This document shows, one piece after another, positions 19,628-29,142 of a DNA stretch of 64,000 bases (position 1 is its first letter; each line of letters begins with the position of its first letter). The stretch covers positions 310,001 through 374,000 of the forward strand of contig JARGSG010000224.1 in NCBI GenBank assembly GCA_030374805.1. The letters are read 5' to 3'. Made by a program: the position numbers and the translations under genes. Under the pieces are notes generated by a model. The model saw nothing but the letters and a program-made list of their open reading frames with translations. It was not told the DNA's origin and searched no databases. Origin of the DNA: Gracilaria gracilis (Eukaryota; Rhodophyta; Florideophyceae; Gracilariales; Gracilariaceae).

Positions 19628-20188
19628 TCATTTAGGAGGTGGGTCTGGCATGGCGTCGATCAAAGCGGCGCGCGCGATGAGCGACTCGCGAGCATTCGGC
19701 GAGACGAGTCGCAGGGAGGCGGCGGGCGTATCCTTGAGCGACTCAAAAGCCGAAGCGAACTGTTGCTGCTGCTGTGTCGGTGGTGGCTGCGGCGGCGGCT
19801 GCGGCGGCGGCTGCGGCGGCGGCTGCGGCTGACGTTGTTGCAGTTGGTGGTGGCGGGGCGGCGTGTTCATCTTCTCGACAGCGTGGTGGCTGTCACCGTC
19901 GTCGGGCTCGTCAACAACTGGGGCGACGCCGACAGCCGGCGACGACTTGGGTTGCTCACCCATGTGGGCGTGAGCATCGACGTCTCCCACGGCTTCGACG
20001 GCGCCTTGTCGAAGCCGTGGGTGGAGGGTAGCGAGGCCCTGCAACACGTTGGGCGACGAGCGCGGCTGAGCGCGCCACGACGCGCGCCTTCCCGAGGGGG
20101 AGCGCAGGCGCAGTGCTTGGCGGAAGAAGGTGGCGCCTCCGGAGCGCGACGGGTGGCGCTGCTCACACAGCTGCTGCGCGAGCGACAT
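19628..20188 (-). CDS. hypothetical Gln/Pro-rich protein
   Basis: 186 codons from ATG 20188. The sequence is low in complexity: an Arg/Ser-rich N-terminus, a central acidic part (VVDEPDDGDSHHAVEKM), a run of repeated QPPPQPPP units and polyglutamine, then a more ordinary helical end (FESLKDTPAASLRLVSPNAR, ESLIARAALIDAMPD). It would share the interval around the TATATAA at 20266 with the divergent pantothenate kinase gene, lying about 80 bp upstream of this ATG. GC-rich triplet DNA easily produces long chance frames, so this gene is doubtful. No family was recognised. Confidence 0.3.
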   Translation of the reverse strand: MSLAQQLCEQRHPSRSGGATFFRQALRLRSPSGRRASWRAQPRSSPNVLQGLATLHPRLRQGAVEAVGDVDAHAHMGEQPKSSPAVGVAPVVDEPDDGDSHHAVEKMNTPPRHHQLQQRQPQPPPQPPPQPPPQPPPTQQQQQFASAFESLKDTPAASLRLVSPNARESLIARAALIDAMPDPPPK

Positions 20189-20265
20189 GTCCTGGCGCGC
20201 GCGGGCAGCGCGAAAAGATGGGCGCGGACATGCTGCGAGACGGCACCGCGTGCGTGTACCCAAGG

Positions 20266-20272
20266 TTATATA
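20266..20272. promoter_or_regulatory. TATA-like element between divergent frames
   Basis: GTTATATAAC, a near-palindromic TATA sequence, followed by CCAAT. It lies about 210 bp before the pantothenate kinase ATG and 78 bp before the ATG of the doubtful minus-strand gene. A CT-rich stretch at ~20395-20440 separates it from the kinase start. Confidence 0.4.
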
Positions 20273-20482
20273 ACGCCAATTAGCGCGCGTGTCAGCCGCG
20301 TCCACGGCCCAGCAGCGCAAATGGATACAGCGCGCAAGCGCCCTGCGCACTACGCCCGCCAGCGCCTCTTCATCGCCAACTCATTCGCTCACCTCAGTTG
20401 CTCCTTCCCTCCCTCCCCTCCCCCCCTGCCCTCCCCAAAAGCCCTCTCTACTTCGAGCGCCTTGCCGCCGCCCGTCGCCACC

Positions 20483-22249
20483 ATGCCGCAGTCACCGACG
20501 CAATCACACTCCACGCAGCCGGAGCTCGTCAAAGTTGACACCGCGCTCACTGTGCTCGCACAGATCAACCTGCTTGAGGAGTCCAATGCGCTCGCTCTCG
20601 ACATTGGTGGATCCCTGGCCAAACTCATCTACCTGCAGCCGCATACGCACCACAAAACAAATCCACCCCCACTCAAGATTCACCAGGTCGATGGCACAGT
20701 TGCCAATGCTCTGTCGGTGCATGTGCCCGTTTTAAACGGCACGCTGCACTTCTTTGCGTTCGAGTCCAGAAACATTCATCAAATGCTGCGTTTCATTCGA
20801 CGTAACTGGCCGCACCACATCCGTAGGTATATACGCGCCACTGGTGGTGGTTCTTACAAGTATGAGACCGCATTTCGCGAACAGATTGGCGTGTTGCTCA
20901 CTAGACTGGATGAGATGACCTCAACAGTAGCCGGTCTCAACTTTCTGCTTTGCAATGTAGAGAATGAAGTCTATATTTATTCACAACCTCAGCCCGACCG
21001 CCCTCCGTTGCCGCAGGACATTCCGCAGAGCACCCGTACTTTTGCGCCTGTCAATAAGAACCCGTTTCCTTATCTGCTTGTTAACATTGGCAGTGGCGTT
21101 TCCATTGTAAAGGTAACAGACCATGGAAAATTCGAGCGCGTCAGCGGAAGTTCGCTCGGCGGCGGCACTTTCTGGGGGCTGGCCAGAATGTTACTTGATT
21201 GCCAAACCTTTGATCAGGTCATCGACCTTACCCACGAGGGAGACAATCGCAACGTTGACATGCTTGTCGGTGACATTTACGGCGGCTCCTACGAAAACAT
21301 TGGTCTTGATGCTAGTGTGATCGCTGCCTCGTTTGGAAAAGCCACAATGCGAAAGGAGTACACTCGCCACCAAGTCAGCACCTGGTCCCTTATCAAAGAC
21401 CGCTTCCGCAGAGCCACTTGGGGTACAATTGACCTTTGGCTGTCCTTCCTCCACGCAGTCCCAGGAGTAGGCCGCATGTTGAAGTCATTGGGCATTGGTA
21501 ACGACGTGCCTTGGTCTCCCACTCTCATAACACATACCGGAGCGCAGTACAGACCGCAAGATATTGCCTTGTCCCTGCTGAGAATGGTGTCGTACAACAT
21601 CGGCCAGATTGCTTATCTCAATGCTCGCCTTCATAACCTTGATACCATATACTTTGGTGGCAATTTTATACGCAACCATCCATATACCATTGGCGACATA
21701 TCATTTGCCGTTGATTTCTGGTCTGGTGGTAATATGAAAGCGTTGTTCCTGAAGCATGATGGGTATCTAGGAGCTATCGGAGCGCTCATCGGCGCTTCAA
21801 GTGCATCTCCTCGAAAAATCTTTGATGAGTCATCACCACTCGTCCCAAACCCGAAACATACAGAACCAGCTCTCCCTGAACATCATTCAGTTCCTAACGG
21901 CCAATCAACACCCATCGACAATTCCGCACTTTCGAACGGCACTACTTCCACAGATGACAGCCCACAGACATCCAAAACAAAGCTGGGAGACGAATCCAAG
22001 GGAGAGCACATGTCATCTGTACGGAATGAAGCAGATGCAGATGATAATCAAGGGACTCGAACTGAAAACGTCAAGTCCTCCCGGAGAAGGCGTAAGAAGA
22101 ACTCGAAAGGGCACACAAGTATGCCGGTTGTGCCTTCTGAGATTTTGAACGGCAGCTTCGAGGGTGCTGACGAACACGAGTCCGGGGGAGAGTGGACAAC
22201 TGTGACTAGAATACGCCGGAAGGCTCCCGCCAAAGACAAGGCCATTTGA
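20483..22249 (+). CDS. pantothenate kinase, eukaryotic type
   Basis: 588 residues. ATG 20483 is chosen because it sits in GCCACCATG context and directly precedes the conserved part; the frame stays open further upstream through low-complexity DNA. The fold is the acetate/sugar kinase type of eukaryotic PanK: LALDIGGSLAKLIYL (~40, first phosphate-binding loop), IRATGGGSYKYE (~130), LLVNIGSGVSIVKV (~200), SLGGGTFWGLARML, and IYFGGNFIRNHPYT near the end of the domain. The enzyme phosphorylates pantothenate with ATP, the first step of CoA synthesis, and in this family is usually feedback-inhibited by acyl-CoA. The last ~120 residues are Ser/Thr-rich, then basic (SRRRRKKNSK), with no recognised domain; the DUF89 phosphatase domain fused to plant PanK2 is absent. 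Confidence 0.92.
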   Translation: MPQSPTQSHSTQPELVKVDTALTVLAQINLLEESNALALDIGGSLAKLIYLQPHTHHKTNPPPLKIHQVDGTVANALSVHVPVLNGTLHFFAFESRNIHQMLRFIRRNWPHHIRRYIRATGGGSYKYETAFREQIGVLLTRLDEMTSTVAGLNFLLCNVENEVYIYSQPQPDRPPLPQDIPQSTRTFAPVNKNPFPYLLVNIGSGVSIVKVTDHGKFERVSGSSLGGGTFWGLARMLLDCQTFDQVIDLTHEGDNRNVDMLVGDIYGGSYENIGLDASVIAASFGKATMRKEYTRHQVSTWSLIKDRFRRATWGTIDLWLSFLHAVPGVGRMLKSLGIGNDVPWSPTLITHTGAQYRPQDIALSLLRMVSYNIGQIAYLNARLHNLDTIYFGGNFIRNHPYTIGDISFAVDFWSGGNMKALFLKHDGYLGAIGALIGASSASPRKIFDESSPLVPNPKHTEPALPEHHSVPNGQSTPIDNSALSNGTTSTDDSPQTSKTKLGDESKGEHMSSVRNEADADDNQGTRTENVKSSRRRRKKNSKGHTSMPVVPSEILNGSFEGADEHESGGEWTTVTRIRRKAPAKDKAI

Positions 22250-22743
22250 AGGTGAGGATTTGACCAATATGAGTTTTGCACTTCAAATGTTAACCTATAA
22301 CATCCGTTCGTCAGAAAGCAAAATGGCTCATTAGTAGTGAGTCATTCATATCTAGTCGTATGGACAACTGATTAGTGTGAGTTGTAACGTCCATCACTGC
22401 TATGGAACTTACAAGCACCGATATACAAACAAACGAACTCACTGCAAAGAATGCATTAATTGTTATAACACAGCGCTAACGGTACTGTTACTCTCACGTG
22501 TACTTGTAGATCATTCTCGGTCGAATATCCGTCGAAACATGTATAGAGATCGAGTTTAGTTAACATCATTCTATCATCGGAATTCCATAGTGAAAAGACT
22601 ACCCAACTGACAATTCCTGGGGACAGGTTGTCCGTTCTAGTCATAAAGTTTTGTTTTAGTCGTTAATCTGTGTTCTGGCAAACGGAAGGCGCAGCTAAAG
22701 AGGGACAAAAAAGAGAAGCGTGGGTGCAATGAGCAAGTGTGAT
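22250..22743. other. convergent intergenic region, PanK / V-ATPase H
   Basis: About 490 bp between two converging 3' ends. It should hold both polyadenylation regions; no gene or clear repeat is seen. Confidence 0.5.
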
Positions 22744-24545
22744 CTATGATTCTTGGCGATTCCATCGGATCAACAATACTTGTACACAGTTTAGAGCGTA
22801 GCGGCGAACTTCTCCTTCTCCGGTGACCATCAGTTCCATTAACCTGCCCTTTACGGCCAGAGATTGCGCAATGATTCTTCCACGCGGATTGTGCTTGATA
22901 AACTGAGCTAGATCGTTGCAAGCCACAGCCAATACAGTTTCTTCGTTCGATTGGTGCAGGAGACGAACCAGGCAGCGCAAAACTTCCTGTTTGTTTCGCT
23001 CCAGCTTCTCCGCGTTCTCCTCCCAAAAGGTATCGTCGGTATGGGCAGGTGTCCATTCAAGCGCACCTGATAACACTTCGGCCCTGTAGACGTCAAAATT
23101 GCTCATGGAAGCCAGTTCTGACTGAAGAGCTTCGTCCACAACGCCGATGTCCTCGCGGATGTCTTCATCATTCCACCTCCTGAAGCACAAAGACTGGATT
23201 GCATTGACAAGGCCAGCGCCAACCATTTCTTTCCTCAAGGTGCTTGACATGGTAAGCATGTTCCGCAGCGTAGCCAGAGAAACACGGACAACCTTCTCTG
23301 CCCAGATATCACGAAGCACATGAGTGAGACGGCGCGGAACAGCGGCCTCTTCAAGGGCATCTGAGATAGCCTCCATAGCGGTAGATTTCGAATCCTGCTT
23401 GTTGACAAAAGACAAGAGCCACAGACAGAAGATAGCTTGGTAGGCGACCTGCACCGGCATGCCAACATCCTTGTCAAGAAGACCGGCTAGAACGCTCGGA
23501 ACGGGGCCGCATTGCGGCTTCACCTGGCAGAGGAGGTATCGGTTTTGGTCTGTGGAGAGGAATCTTGACACACCCGACAGAATGCGTCCAAGCTGTTCAT
23601 CGCCAGCACTAGCATAGCCTTGGGGCATTGGTGCGCCAATGTCCGCCACGGTGGGAATATAGCCTCGCCCAGAAGCAATGGACGAAAGACTAACAGACTC
23701 CATTCCCGGCTGCGACGAGAGCGGCAGCGCGGCGGACGTGGATTCAGGTTCGTCTTGATCATCATCCTCATTGCTTGCCAACAAACTCTCGGTGGTGATA
23801 GTGGCCAGAATCTCAGCGGCGGCTGACACGAAGGCACGCTTTTGTTGCTCGATTTCGGCGTTCTTTCCTGTGCTCTTGGCGTACGCAGCAAGCGAACGAG
23901 AGCCGAGAAGAGGGCCTAGGGCGACGAGATACCATGAGGAGACTTCCTTCTCATTGTCGAGAGCGGCGACAAAGCTGGTGAAGAGAGAGGGGCCCAAGCC
24001 GTCGAGAAAGTTTTCGAAGGCCGACGCGCGTGACTTTGAGGTGACGTAATCTGAAACGGCGGAGAGAAGCTTCCCAGCTCGGATGTGTGCATCAACGGTA
24101 GTGATGACTTTTGAAGCTTCCGATAGAGCGGCCTATATGGATGAGGCGGGAAGAATTGTGACGTGGTTAGATTACGTGATGGGGCAAGTGTAAACACAAG
24201 GTGGACGAGTGGAATTGGGACTTGAGTTGAATCCTTACCGATATACCTCGGACAGCAGCGTCCTGAGCGAGATACCTGTCGACGGAAGAAGGGCTGATGC
24301 CGAGTGCGTATTCTAACTTGTCGAGTTGAGTTGCATCCTCATACGATAGACTGGTACCCTGCAGAACAACCTTTGTTGAAGTGATGTGAAGGCAGACAAT
24401 CACAGGCGCATCAAAGCAAAAGATAATGTCAGAACGCACATGACACGGAGCGAGCCACAAAAAACAAAAAGAGCGAGCGGCGAGATGCATACGCAGAACG
24501 CACCGTCCACGGGGAAGAAGAAGGCGGGCGAGTAGCGGGAGCCAT
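22744..24545 (-). CDS. V-type proton ATPase subunit H (three exons)
   Basis: Exons on the minus strand are 24545-24504, 24370-24239 and 24132-22744, totalling 520 residues (yeast and human are ~480). Intron 1 (24371-24503) runs GTGCGT..AAAG. Intron 2 (24133-24238) runs GTAAGG..ATAG with a TCTAACC branch site. Joining exons 1 and 2 gives SSPWTVVLQGTSLSYEDA, which matches the conserved P-W-x-x-x-L-x-G-x-x-I-S-x-E-D start of the family. The rest is an ARM/HEAT-like helical repeat protein. The C-terminal domain shows FWEENAEKLERNKQEVLRCL, VACNDLAQFIKHNPRGR and a final VRRYALNCVQVLLIRWN. Subunit H sits between the V1 and V0 sectors and couples or silences ATP hydrolysis during proton pumping in vacuoles and endomembranes. 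The first exon is only 14 codons long. The gene call is strong; intron 1 is inferred from the family match. Confidence 0.88.
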
Positions 24546-24839
24546 AACGGGGGGGCGAACAAACACAAGATTGGCAACAACAACAACAATAGTACGACGA
24601 TCGCGGCGAGTAGACACTGCTTTCAGATGGGGACGGTGCAATAACGAACAAGGAGGTGATTGCAAGCGGCGCAAACAATACAACGGAAACGCTGAGCGCG
24701 ACCGCAGGCGCGAGAGAGGCCCGCACACAGACGCGACGTTGAGCAGTGCATGAGAGGGAGCAGAGCAACTGACACGCGCAGTGCTCGACAGCTGCGCCAC
24801 GCGGTAATTTGGGCGGCAATTTGTGTGCGAAAATTAGAT

Positions 24840-25712
24840 TTACATGGAGCCATTTAAAGACCAGTCATACGGCAGCCACGATATGCTCAGCTCCGCGCCG
24901 TGCTCGTCAAGCAGGCTGGCGAGCTTGACGACGTGCGGATTGTGCGGATCGCCGTTGGCCAGCACGTAGCGCAGGATGCCAATGTCCGAGCCGTCGCGCA
25001 CAAAGTCGAAGCGGTACCACCTGAAGATCATGCTGAGCGACACGACGCGGTCCGCGACGCTGAAGTTGCGCTCATTGGCCAGGAAGCCCTTGGTAGCGCG
25101 CTCCAGCACGCCTTGGCAGTTGTCGGCGGTGAGGAACAGCACGGGCGGGCAGCTGCTCGCGGCGCAGTTGAGCACAAAGTGCACCCTGGCGTCCACCTGC
25201 TGCACGGCCAGGGCGAGGCGCGCGTCCCGTGCGCCAAACGGTCTGGGCAGCCAGCCGACGCGGCGGTTGCCGCGCAGCAGCCCGTGCTCGATGTGGTTGA
25301 GCGACAGCTTGAAGCGGCCGACGCGGTAGCCCACGAAGGTGGCGAACAGCAGGCGGGCGAACGGGGTGGGGGGCGGCGGGCCGCACACGACGACGGCGTG
25401 CTGCATGAGCGCGTTGTACAGATTGACAAAGAAGGCAATCTTGGCGCAGTCGGTGGTGAGCACCTTGTCCAGCTGCAGCGCCGGCAGGCTGGCGGTCTGC
25501 TGTACGTAGTCTGCAAACTGCTCGCTGTCTCTCAGCGCGCCGTAGTCGACGCCGGCGTCCGACACATGCTCGACGTACAGCATCTGGATGCTCTTGCGCA
25601 GCGCGGCGGATATCTGCTCCGGCGACTGCTGCGGCTCGCCGTTGCGTCGCTGCTCGCCGCGCTCCGCAACGCGTCCGTTGAGCAGCCTGAACGGCGGCAA
25701 ACGCGTAATCAT
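24840..25712 (-). CDS. DUF547-domain protein
   Basis: 290 residues from ATG 25712. The body (~40-265) has the DUF547 pattern: DYGALRDSEQFADYV, FFVNLYNALMQHAVV (the conserved N-x-Y-N-A helix), then FKLSLNHIEHGLLRGNRR (D/N-I-E-H-x-x-L-R), RVHFVLNCAASSCPP (H-F-x-L-N-C-x-x-x-S-C-P) and a final FRWYRFDFV. DUF547 proteins are widespread in plants, algae and bacteria and have no established biochemical role. The domain is complete here and there is no transmembrane segment. Codon use is very GC-rich. The gene is divergent from the Hint-domain gene, with a 523-bp shared upstream region. Confidence 0.85.
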   Translation of the reverse strand: MITRLPPFRLLNGRVAERGEQRRNGEPQQSPEQISAALRKSIQMLYVEHVSDAGVDYGALRDSEQFADYVQQTASLPALQLDKVLTTDCAKIAFFVNLYNALMQHAVVVCGPPPPTPFARLLFATFVGYRVGRFKLSLNHIEHGLLRGNRRVGWLPRPFGARDARLALAVQQVDARVHFVLNCAASSCPPVLFLTADNCQGVLERATKGFLANERNFSVADRVVSLSMIFRWYRFDFVRDGSDIGILRYVLANGDPHNPHVVKLASLLDEHGAELSISWLPYDWSLNGSM

Positions 25713-25788
25713 CGCTTGGCCTCGCTTGGCTTCGCTTGGCTTTTCTTCGCTTCGCTTGGCTTCGCTTCGCTTTTCTTCGCTTCGATTC
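25713..25788. repeat. imperfect TTCGCTTGGC tandem repeat
   Basis: Ten-base units such as TCGCTTGGCT/TTCGCTTGGC and the variant TTTTCTTCGC are repeated about seven times immediately upstream of the DUF547 start codon, probably in its 5' UTR. Confidence 0.75.

Positions 25789-25820
<32 letters not shown>
25789..25820. repeat. (GCA)n triplet repeat
   Basis: A run of about ten uninterrupted GCA/CAG triplets upstream of the DUF547 gene (CTG/TGC on its sense strand). It is non-coding in the chosen gene models. Confidence 0.85.
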
Positions 25821-26171
25821 TGCCGAGCGCTACTCGCTGCTCGGCAGCGTCGGCAGCGAGCGCTCAAAACGCGCAGTTTCTCCCAAGCGGCTGTCCACAC
25901 GCGCGCAACGTCGCGTCAGCAGCGCACCACCACGTGACCTGCGTGACGCGTGGTCATGCGCACCGTCACGCTGGCACCTATCACGCACACGTGTGCAGCG
26001 CTTACACGCGTGCAAAGCGTACGGTTGCACATGATGCGCCGTTGCGGTTAGCGCTGATGATGTGGCAGCTCCAAGCGTCGCGCGCACGCGTGTGCGCCAT
26101 AATTTTGGAGAAGATGCGCTGCACGTTGGTTGCGCAGGCGCGCCCTTGTTCCGCCCAACTTGCGTCTTGGT

Positions 26172-26235
26172 CGTCGTCGCCGTCACCGTCGCCGTCACCG
26201 TCGTCGACGCCGTCGCCGTCGCCGTCTCCGTCGCC
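26172..26235. repeat. imperfect GTC-GCC/ACC triplet array
   Basis: GTCGCCGTCACCGTCGCC-type triplets run right up to the start codon of the Hint-domain gene. The array is in frame with it but has no ATG, so it is taken as 5' UTR. Confidence 0.6.
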
Positions 26236-27714
26236 ATGAATCGTCTCCACGCCATGCACACGCTTTGTTCGCGGCGGCGGCACAGCAGCTCGCTGTGCGG
26301 GCTGTTGCTCATGCTGCTGTTCACCACCACGCTGAGCGTGCCGTCGCCGCCACAGCGGCAGCAGCGCAGCACGCGCGACATGCGCCCCGCGCAGATCCCG
26401 GGTCTGTACCAGAACGTGCCCATCCCGCCCTACTCGCCGGCGTGCCCGGACTACGTGCGCGTGCGGCAGGTGGAGCCGCTGCTGTCGTCGGTGGGCGTGC
26501 TGTACGTGATCCCGCACCAGTTCATTTCCATCCCGTTCGCGGGCGGCGGCGAGCAGCAATGCGCCGCCTCCGCCGTGACGTCGGACTTTACGGCGTCGTC
26601 GGCCACCGTCCTGCGCCGCAGCGCCGACCTGCGCGACCTGGACACCAACAACTCGCTCATCTTCGACTTTACGCTGGCTGAAGAGTCGTTCTTTCTGGGC
26701 ACGGAGGTGGGCGCGCGTCGCTGCGGCGCGCTGGCCACCAGCGCGGACAGCGTGTCCATGTGGATGGCGCCTTCTCGTCTGATCCAGTCGCAGGCGGGGC
26801 GCGACTTTCGCATCAACTTCAAGCCGGGCTTCAAGTACATCTACTACTTTTCAGCCAGCACGCCGTGCCTGCTAAAGGGAGACGGCGCAGAGGAGGCGCA
26901 GTTTGTTGACGTACCGCCACCGTCCGCGTCGGCGTCGCCGACACCCGCTTCCACCGACAGCGACGTGACCATCCTGTCGCCGGTGCCCATCCCGTCTGCG
27001 GTGCCCACGGCGCCACCCGCGGCGGCAGCCGCGGCGCCACCCGTGCTGAGCGGCAGCAGCGGCGGCGGCGGCAGCAGCAGCAGCGCGAGCGGCGCGGCGG
27101 GCGGCACGGCCGATACGGTGGGCAGCGGCGGCACGGGCGGCGCGTTCAACGGCGGCTTCGGCTCGGACTTTGACGTGCTGGACAACGTGCAGGTGGTGAG
27201 CGACGGCGCGTCGCAGCGCGCGTGTTTCGCAGCGCACGCGCGCGTGTGGACGCCGTCAGGCGCCGTGCGCATGGACGCGCTGCGCGTGCACGAGCGCGTG
27301 CTGGTGGGCGCGCGCGGCGCGCACAGCCGCGTGCTGGGCTTCACGCACGCGGACGCGCGCGCGCTGCACCGCTTTGTGCGCGTGCGCACGGCGCACAACC
27401 GCAGCGTGGCGCTGTCGGGCGGCCACTTCGCGCTGCTGGCGGGGCGGCGGCAGGCGGCGCGCCGCGCCGACCAGCTGGCGCTGGGCGACCAGCTGCTGGA
27501 CGTGCGCCACGGGCCCAGCGCGGTGACGCAGCTCACGCGCGAGTGGGCGCTCGGGCTGTACAACGCGCAGACGCAAGACGGCCGCATCGTCGTGGACGGG
27601 CTGCTGCTGAGCACGTACACGGCCGCCACGCGCTCCGTGGGCGCCGCGCACGCGCTGCTGGCGCCCGTGCGCGCGCTCTACGCCGTGCTCGCCGCGCCCG
27701 TTGGCGCGTCTTGA
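26236..27714 (+). CDS. secreted Hedgehog-type Hint (Hog-like) domain protein
   Basis: 492 residues from ATG 26236, the first in-frame Met. Residues ~18-36 (SSLCGLLLMLLFTTTLSVPS) form a signal peptide. Residues ~50-220 are an unrecognised domain with five cysteines. A low-complexity P/A/S/G linker runs ~225-325. The C-terminal ~163 residues are a Hint domain. It starts at C330 (RACFAAHARVWTPSG), has GGHFALLAG (H397) in the position of the T-x-x-H block, and ends with IVVDGLLLSTYTA and AHALLAPVRALY. The last two match the Hog region of Hedgehog proteins (V-D-G-V-x-A-S-x-Y-A and A-H-x-x-F-A-P-x-R). Such domains cleave themselves at the Cys. Here a Ser replaces the usual Thr of the T-x-x-H motif, so activity needs testing. 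Hog-type proteins outside animals are known in several protist groups, including red algae. Confidence 0.8.
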   Translation: MNRLHAMHTLCSRRRHSSSLCGLLLMLLFTTTLSVPSPPQRQQRSTRDMRPAQIPGLYQNVPIPPYSPACPDYVRVRQVEPLLSSVGVLYVIPHQFISIPFAGGGEQQCAASAVTSDFTASSATVLRRSADLRDLDTNNSLIFDFTLAEESFFLGTEVGARRCGALATSADSVSMWMAPSRLIQSQAGRDFRINFKPGFKYIYYFSASTPCLLKGDGAEEAQFVDVPPPSASASPTPASTDSDVTILSPVPIPSAVPTAPPAAAAAAPPVLSGSSGGGGSSSSASGAAGGTADTVGSGGTGGAFNGGFGSDFDVLDNVQVVSDGASQRACFAAHARVWTPSGAVRMDALRVHERVLVGARGAHSRVLGFTHADARALHRFVRVRTAHNRSVALSGGHFALLAGRRQAARRADQLALGDQLLDVRHGPSAVTQLTREWALGLYNAQTQDGRIVVDGLLLSTYTAATRSVGAAHALLAPVRALYAVLAAPVGAS

Positions 27715-28363
27715 ACAGCTGCTTCAACACGTCGTCCACGGGGACACGTTGCATCTCGCCTCACGTCACGTCACGTCACCACACGTGGCGCTGCTGGTCG
27801 CGCTTTTCGTGAAGCGGTGCGGCGCGCGACTCCAACGTGGCGGCCGGTCGAGGAGTCCTCGAGGACGCGACGCGTGATGGCGTGACGCGCGACGGGGGGG
27901 TGGGGGGCCGCTTGTTGTGGGCGGCGGCTGTGGGCGGCGGCTGTGGGCGGCGCGGAGCGTGTGGGAGGGGGGCGGCCAGTCTTGTACGTTTGGAGGGTGC
28001 GTCGGTCTTGTGTGTGTGCGACGCCTTTCCGCGCGCTTGTTGTGTGAGTGCGGCGTGTGCTAGGTTCGTTCGCTTCCGCTCCCCCCCCCCCCCCCCCCCC
28101 CCCCCGCCCCCCCGCCCCCCGCCGTGGCCGTTGTGCCTTGTGTTTGCCGCCTTGGCGCCTTGCCCGTTTCGAACTGCCGCCGCGTCGTGAGAGCGTTGCG
28201 TTGCTCGTTACGTCGCCTTCGAGCTTGTTTACTTGCGTGTTTCACATCGTGTTAGTACTACTAACTTGGTACATCTTGCGTCGCACCCCGCTCCTCCCCC
28301 CTTCCCTCCCCTTGTGCTCGTGCTTGTGTGTGTCGTTCAACCAGCTCATCGCATCACCGCGTC
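27715..28363. other. intergenic region with CGTCA repeats, GGGCGGC repeats and a poly-C tract
   Basis: 649 bp between the Hint gene and the PPPDE gene. It contains TCACGTCACGTCACGTCACC and ACACGTGG near 27760-27790, three GGGCGGCGGCTGT units near 27920, and C25 at 28081. It is probably the PPPDE promoter. The CGTCA units resemble bZIP/CREB half sites, but their function is unproven. Confidence 0.5.
28081..28105. repeat. poly-C tract (C25)
   Basis: 25 consecutive C on the plus strand, extended by further C-runs to about 28121. It lies 260 bp upstream of the PPPDE start codon. The complementary strand could form a G-quadruplex. Confidence 0.9.
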
Positions 28364-29002
28364 ATGGTCAGTGCTTCGCATCAGCCGCTTCGAAACGCCA
28401 CGCCCCGTCGTCAAACGCTCGTCGACATCCCGTCCGATCGTCTGCACACCGAAACCGCCCCCGATTCCGCCCCGTCAAACGCCGTCTTTCTCAACGTCTA
28501 CGACGTGCAGACGCCCGACGATCCCACCATCATCCCGCGCGTCAACAACGTGCTCATCCACTGCGGCATCGGCATCTTCCACACCGGCGTCGAGGTATGG
28601 GGGAGGGAGTTTGCGTTTGGCGCCCATCCCGACGGCGAGTCGGGCATCTTCGAGGTGCACCCGCGCCAGTGCCCGGCCGTGCGCTACCGCCTCTCCATCG
28701 CGTTGGGCGTCACCAAAATGTCCGAGCGACAGGTGCATGATATTATTACCTACCTGGGGCGCACAGAGTATATCGGCAATCGCTACTCGCTCATTTCCCG
28801 CAATTGTAATACCTTTTCAAATCAGTTTACAAACTTGTTGGGTGTACACCATCGCTTTCCTCGCTGGGTCAATCGATTGGCTACCATTGCGTTTAATGTG
28901 CGCTGTTTGTTACCAGAGGCCATTGATGCTCCTTTTAAAGATAGTGTGCCGACTGCCACCATTAAGGAACCACGAAAACCGCCGCCTGTAGCCTTGTTGT
29001 AG
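28364..29002 (+). CDS. PPPDE/DeSI-family cysteine isopeptidase
   Basis: 212 residues from ATG 28364; the frame upstream has no other ATG near the domain. The PPPDE domain (~40-165) starts at VFLNVYDVQ and shows GIGIFHTGVEVWGREFAFG, holding the catalytic His of the H-x-G-V-x-V motif. SLISRNCNTFSNQF holds the catalytic Cys of the N-C-N-x-F motif. The family removes ubiquitin or SUMO-like modifiers (DeSI-1, DeSI-2); spacing is closer to DeSI-2-like proteins. The tail is short and ends in KEPRKPPPVALL. No transmembrane segment is present, so it is likely cytosolic. Confidence 0.9.
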   Translation: MVSASHQPLRNATPRRQTLVDIPSDRLHTETAPDSAPSNAVFLNVYDVQTPDDPTIIPRVNNVLIHCGIGIFHTGVEVWGREFAFGAHPDGESGIFEVHPRQCPAVRYRLSIALGVTKMSERQVHDIITYLGRTEYIGNRYSLISRNCNTFSNQFTNLLGVHHRFPRWVNRLATIAFNVRCLLPEAIDAPFKDSVPTATIKEPRKPPPVALL

Positions 29003-29142
29003 CATCATCTGTCTTGTCTCTTGTTTAACTTTCCTTGCCTGCATACACTGTCACTTTTTTTTTGTTTTGTTTGTATCATCTCTCTCAAACTACCTCTTCT
29101 TCAAAGTGTGTGTTAAGTGTTAGCATGCTCAATGTGCAACCG

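Noticed and set aside
19484-20482. 333-codon N-terminal extension of pantothenate kinase
   Set aside because: Low-complexity and contains the TATA-like region; the ATG at 20483 has good context and directly precedes the conserved domain.
26130-27812. Long plus-strand frames (183 and 196 codons) in other phases over the Hint gene
   Set aside because: Arg/Ala-rich shadow frames caused by very high GC at the third codon position.
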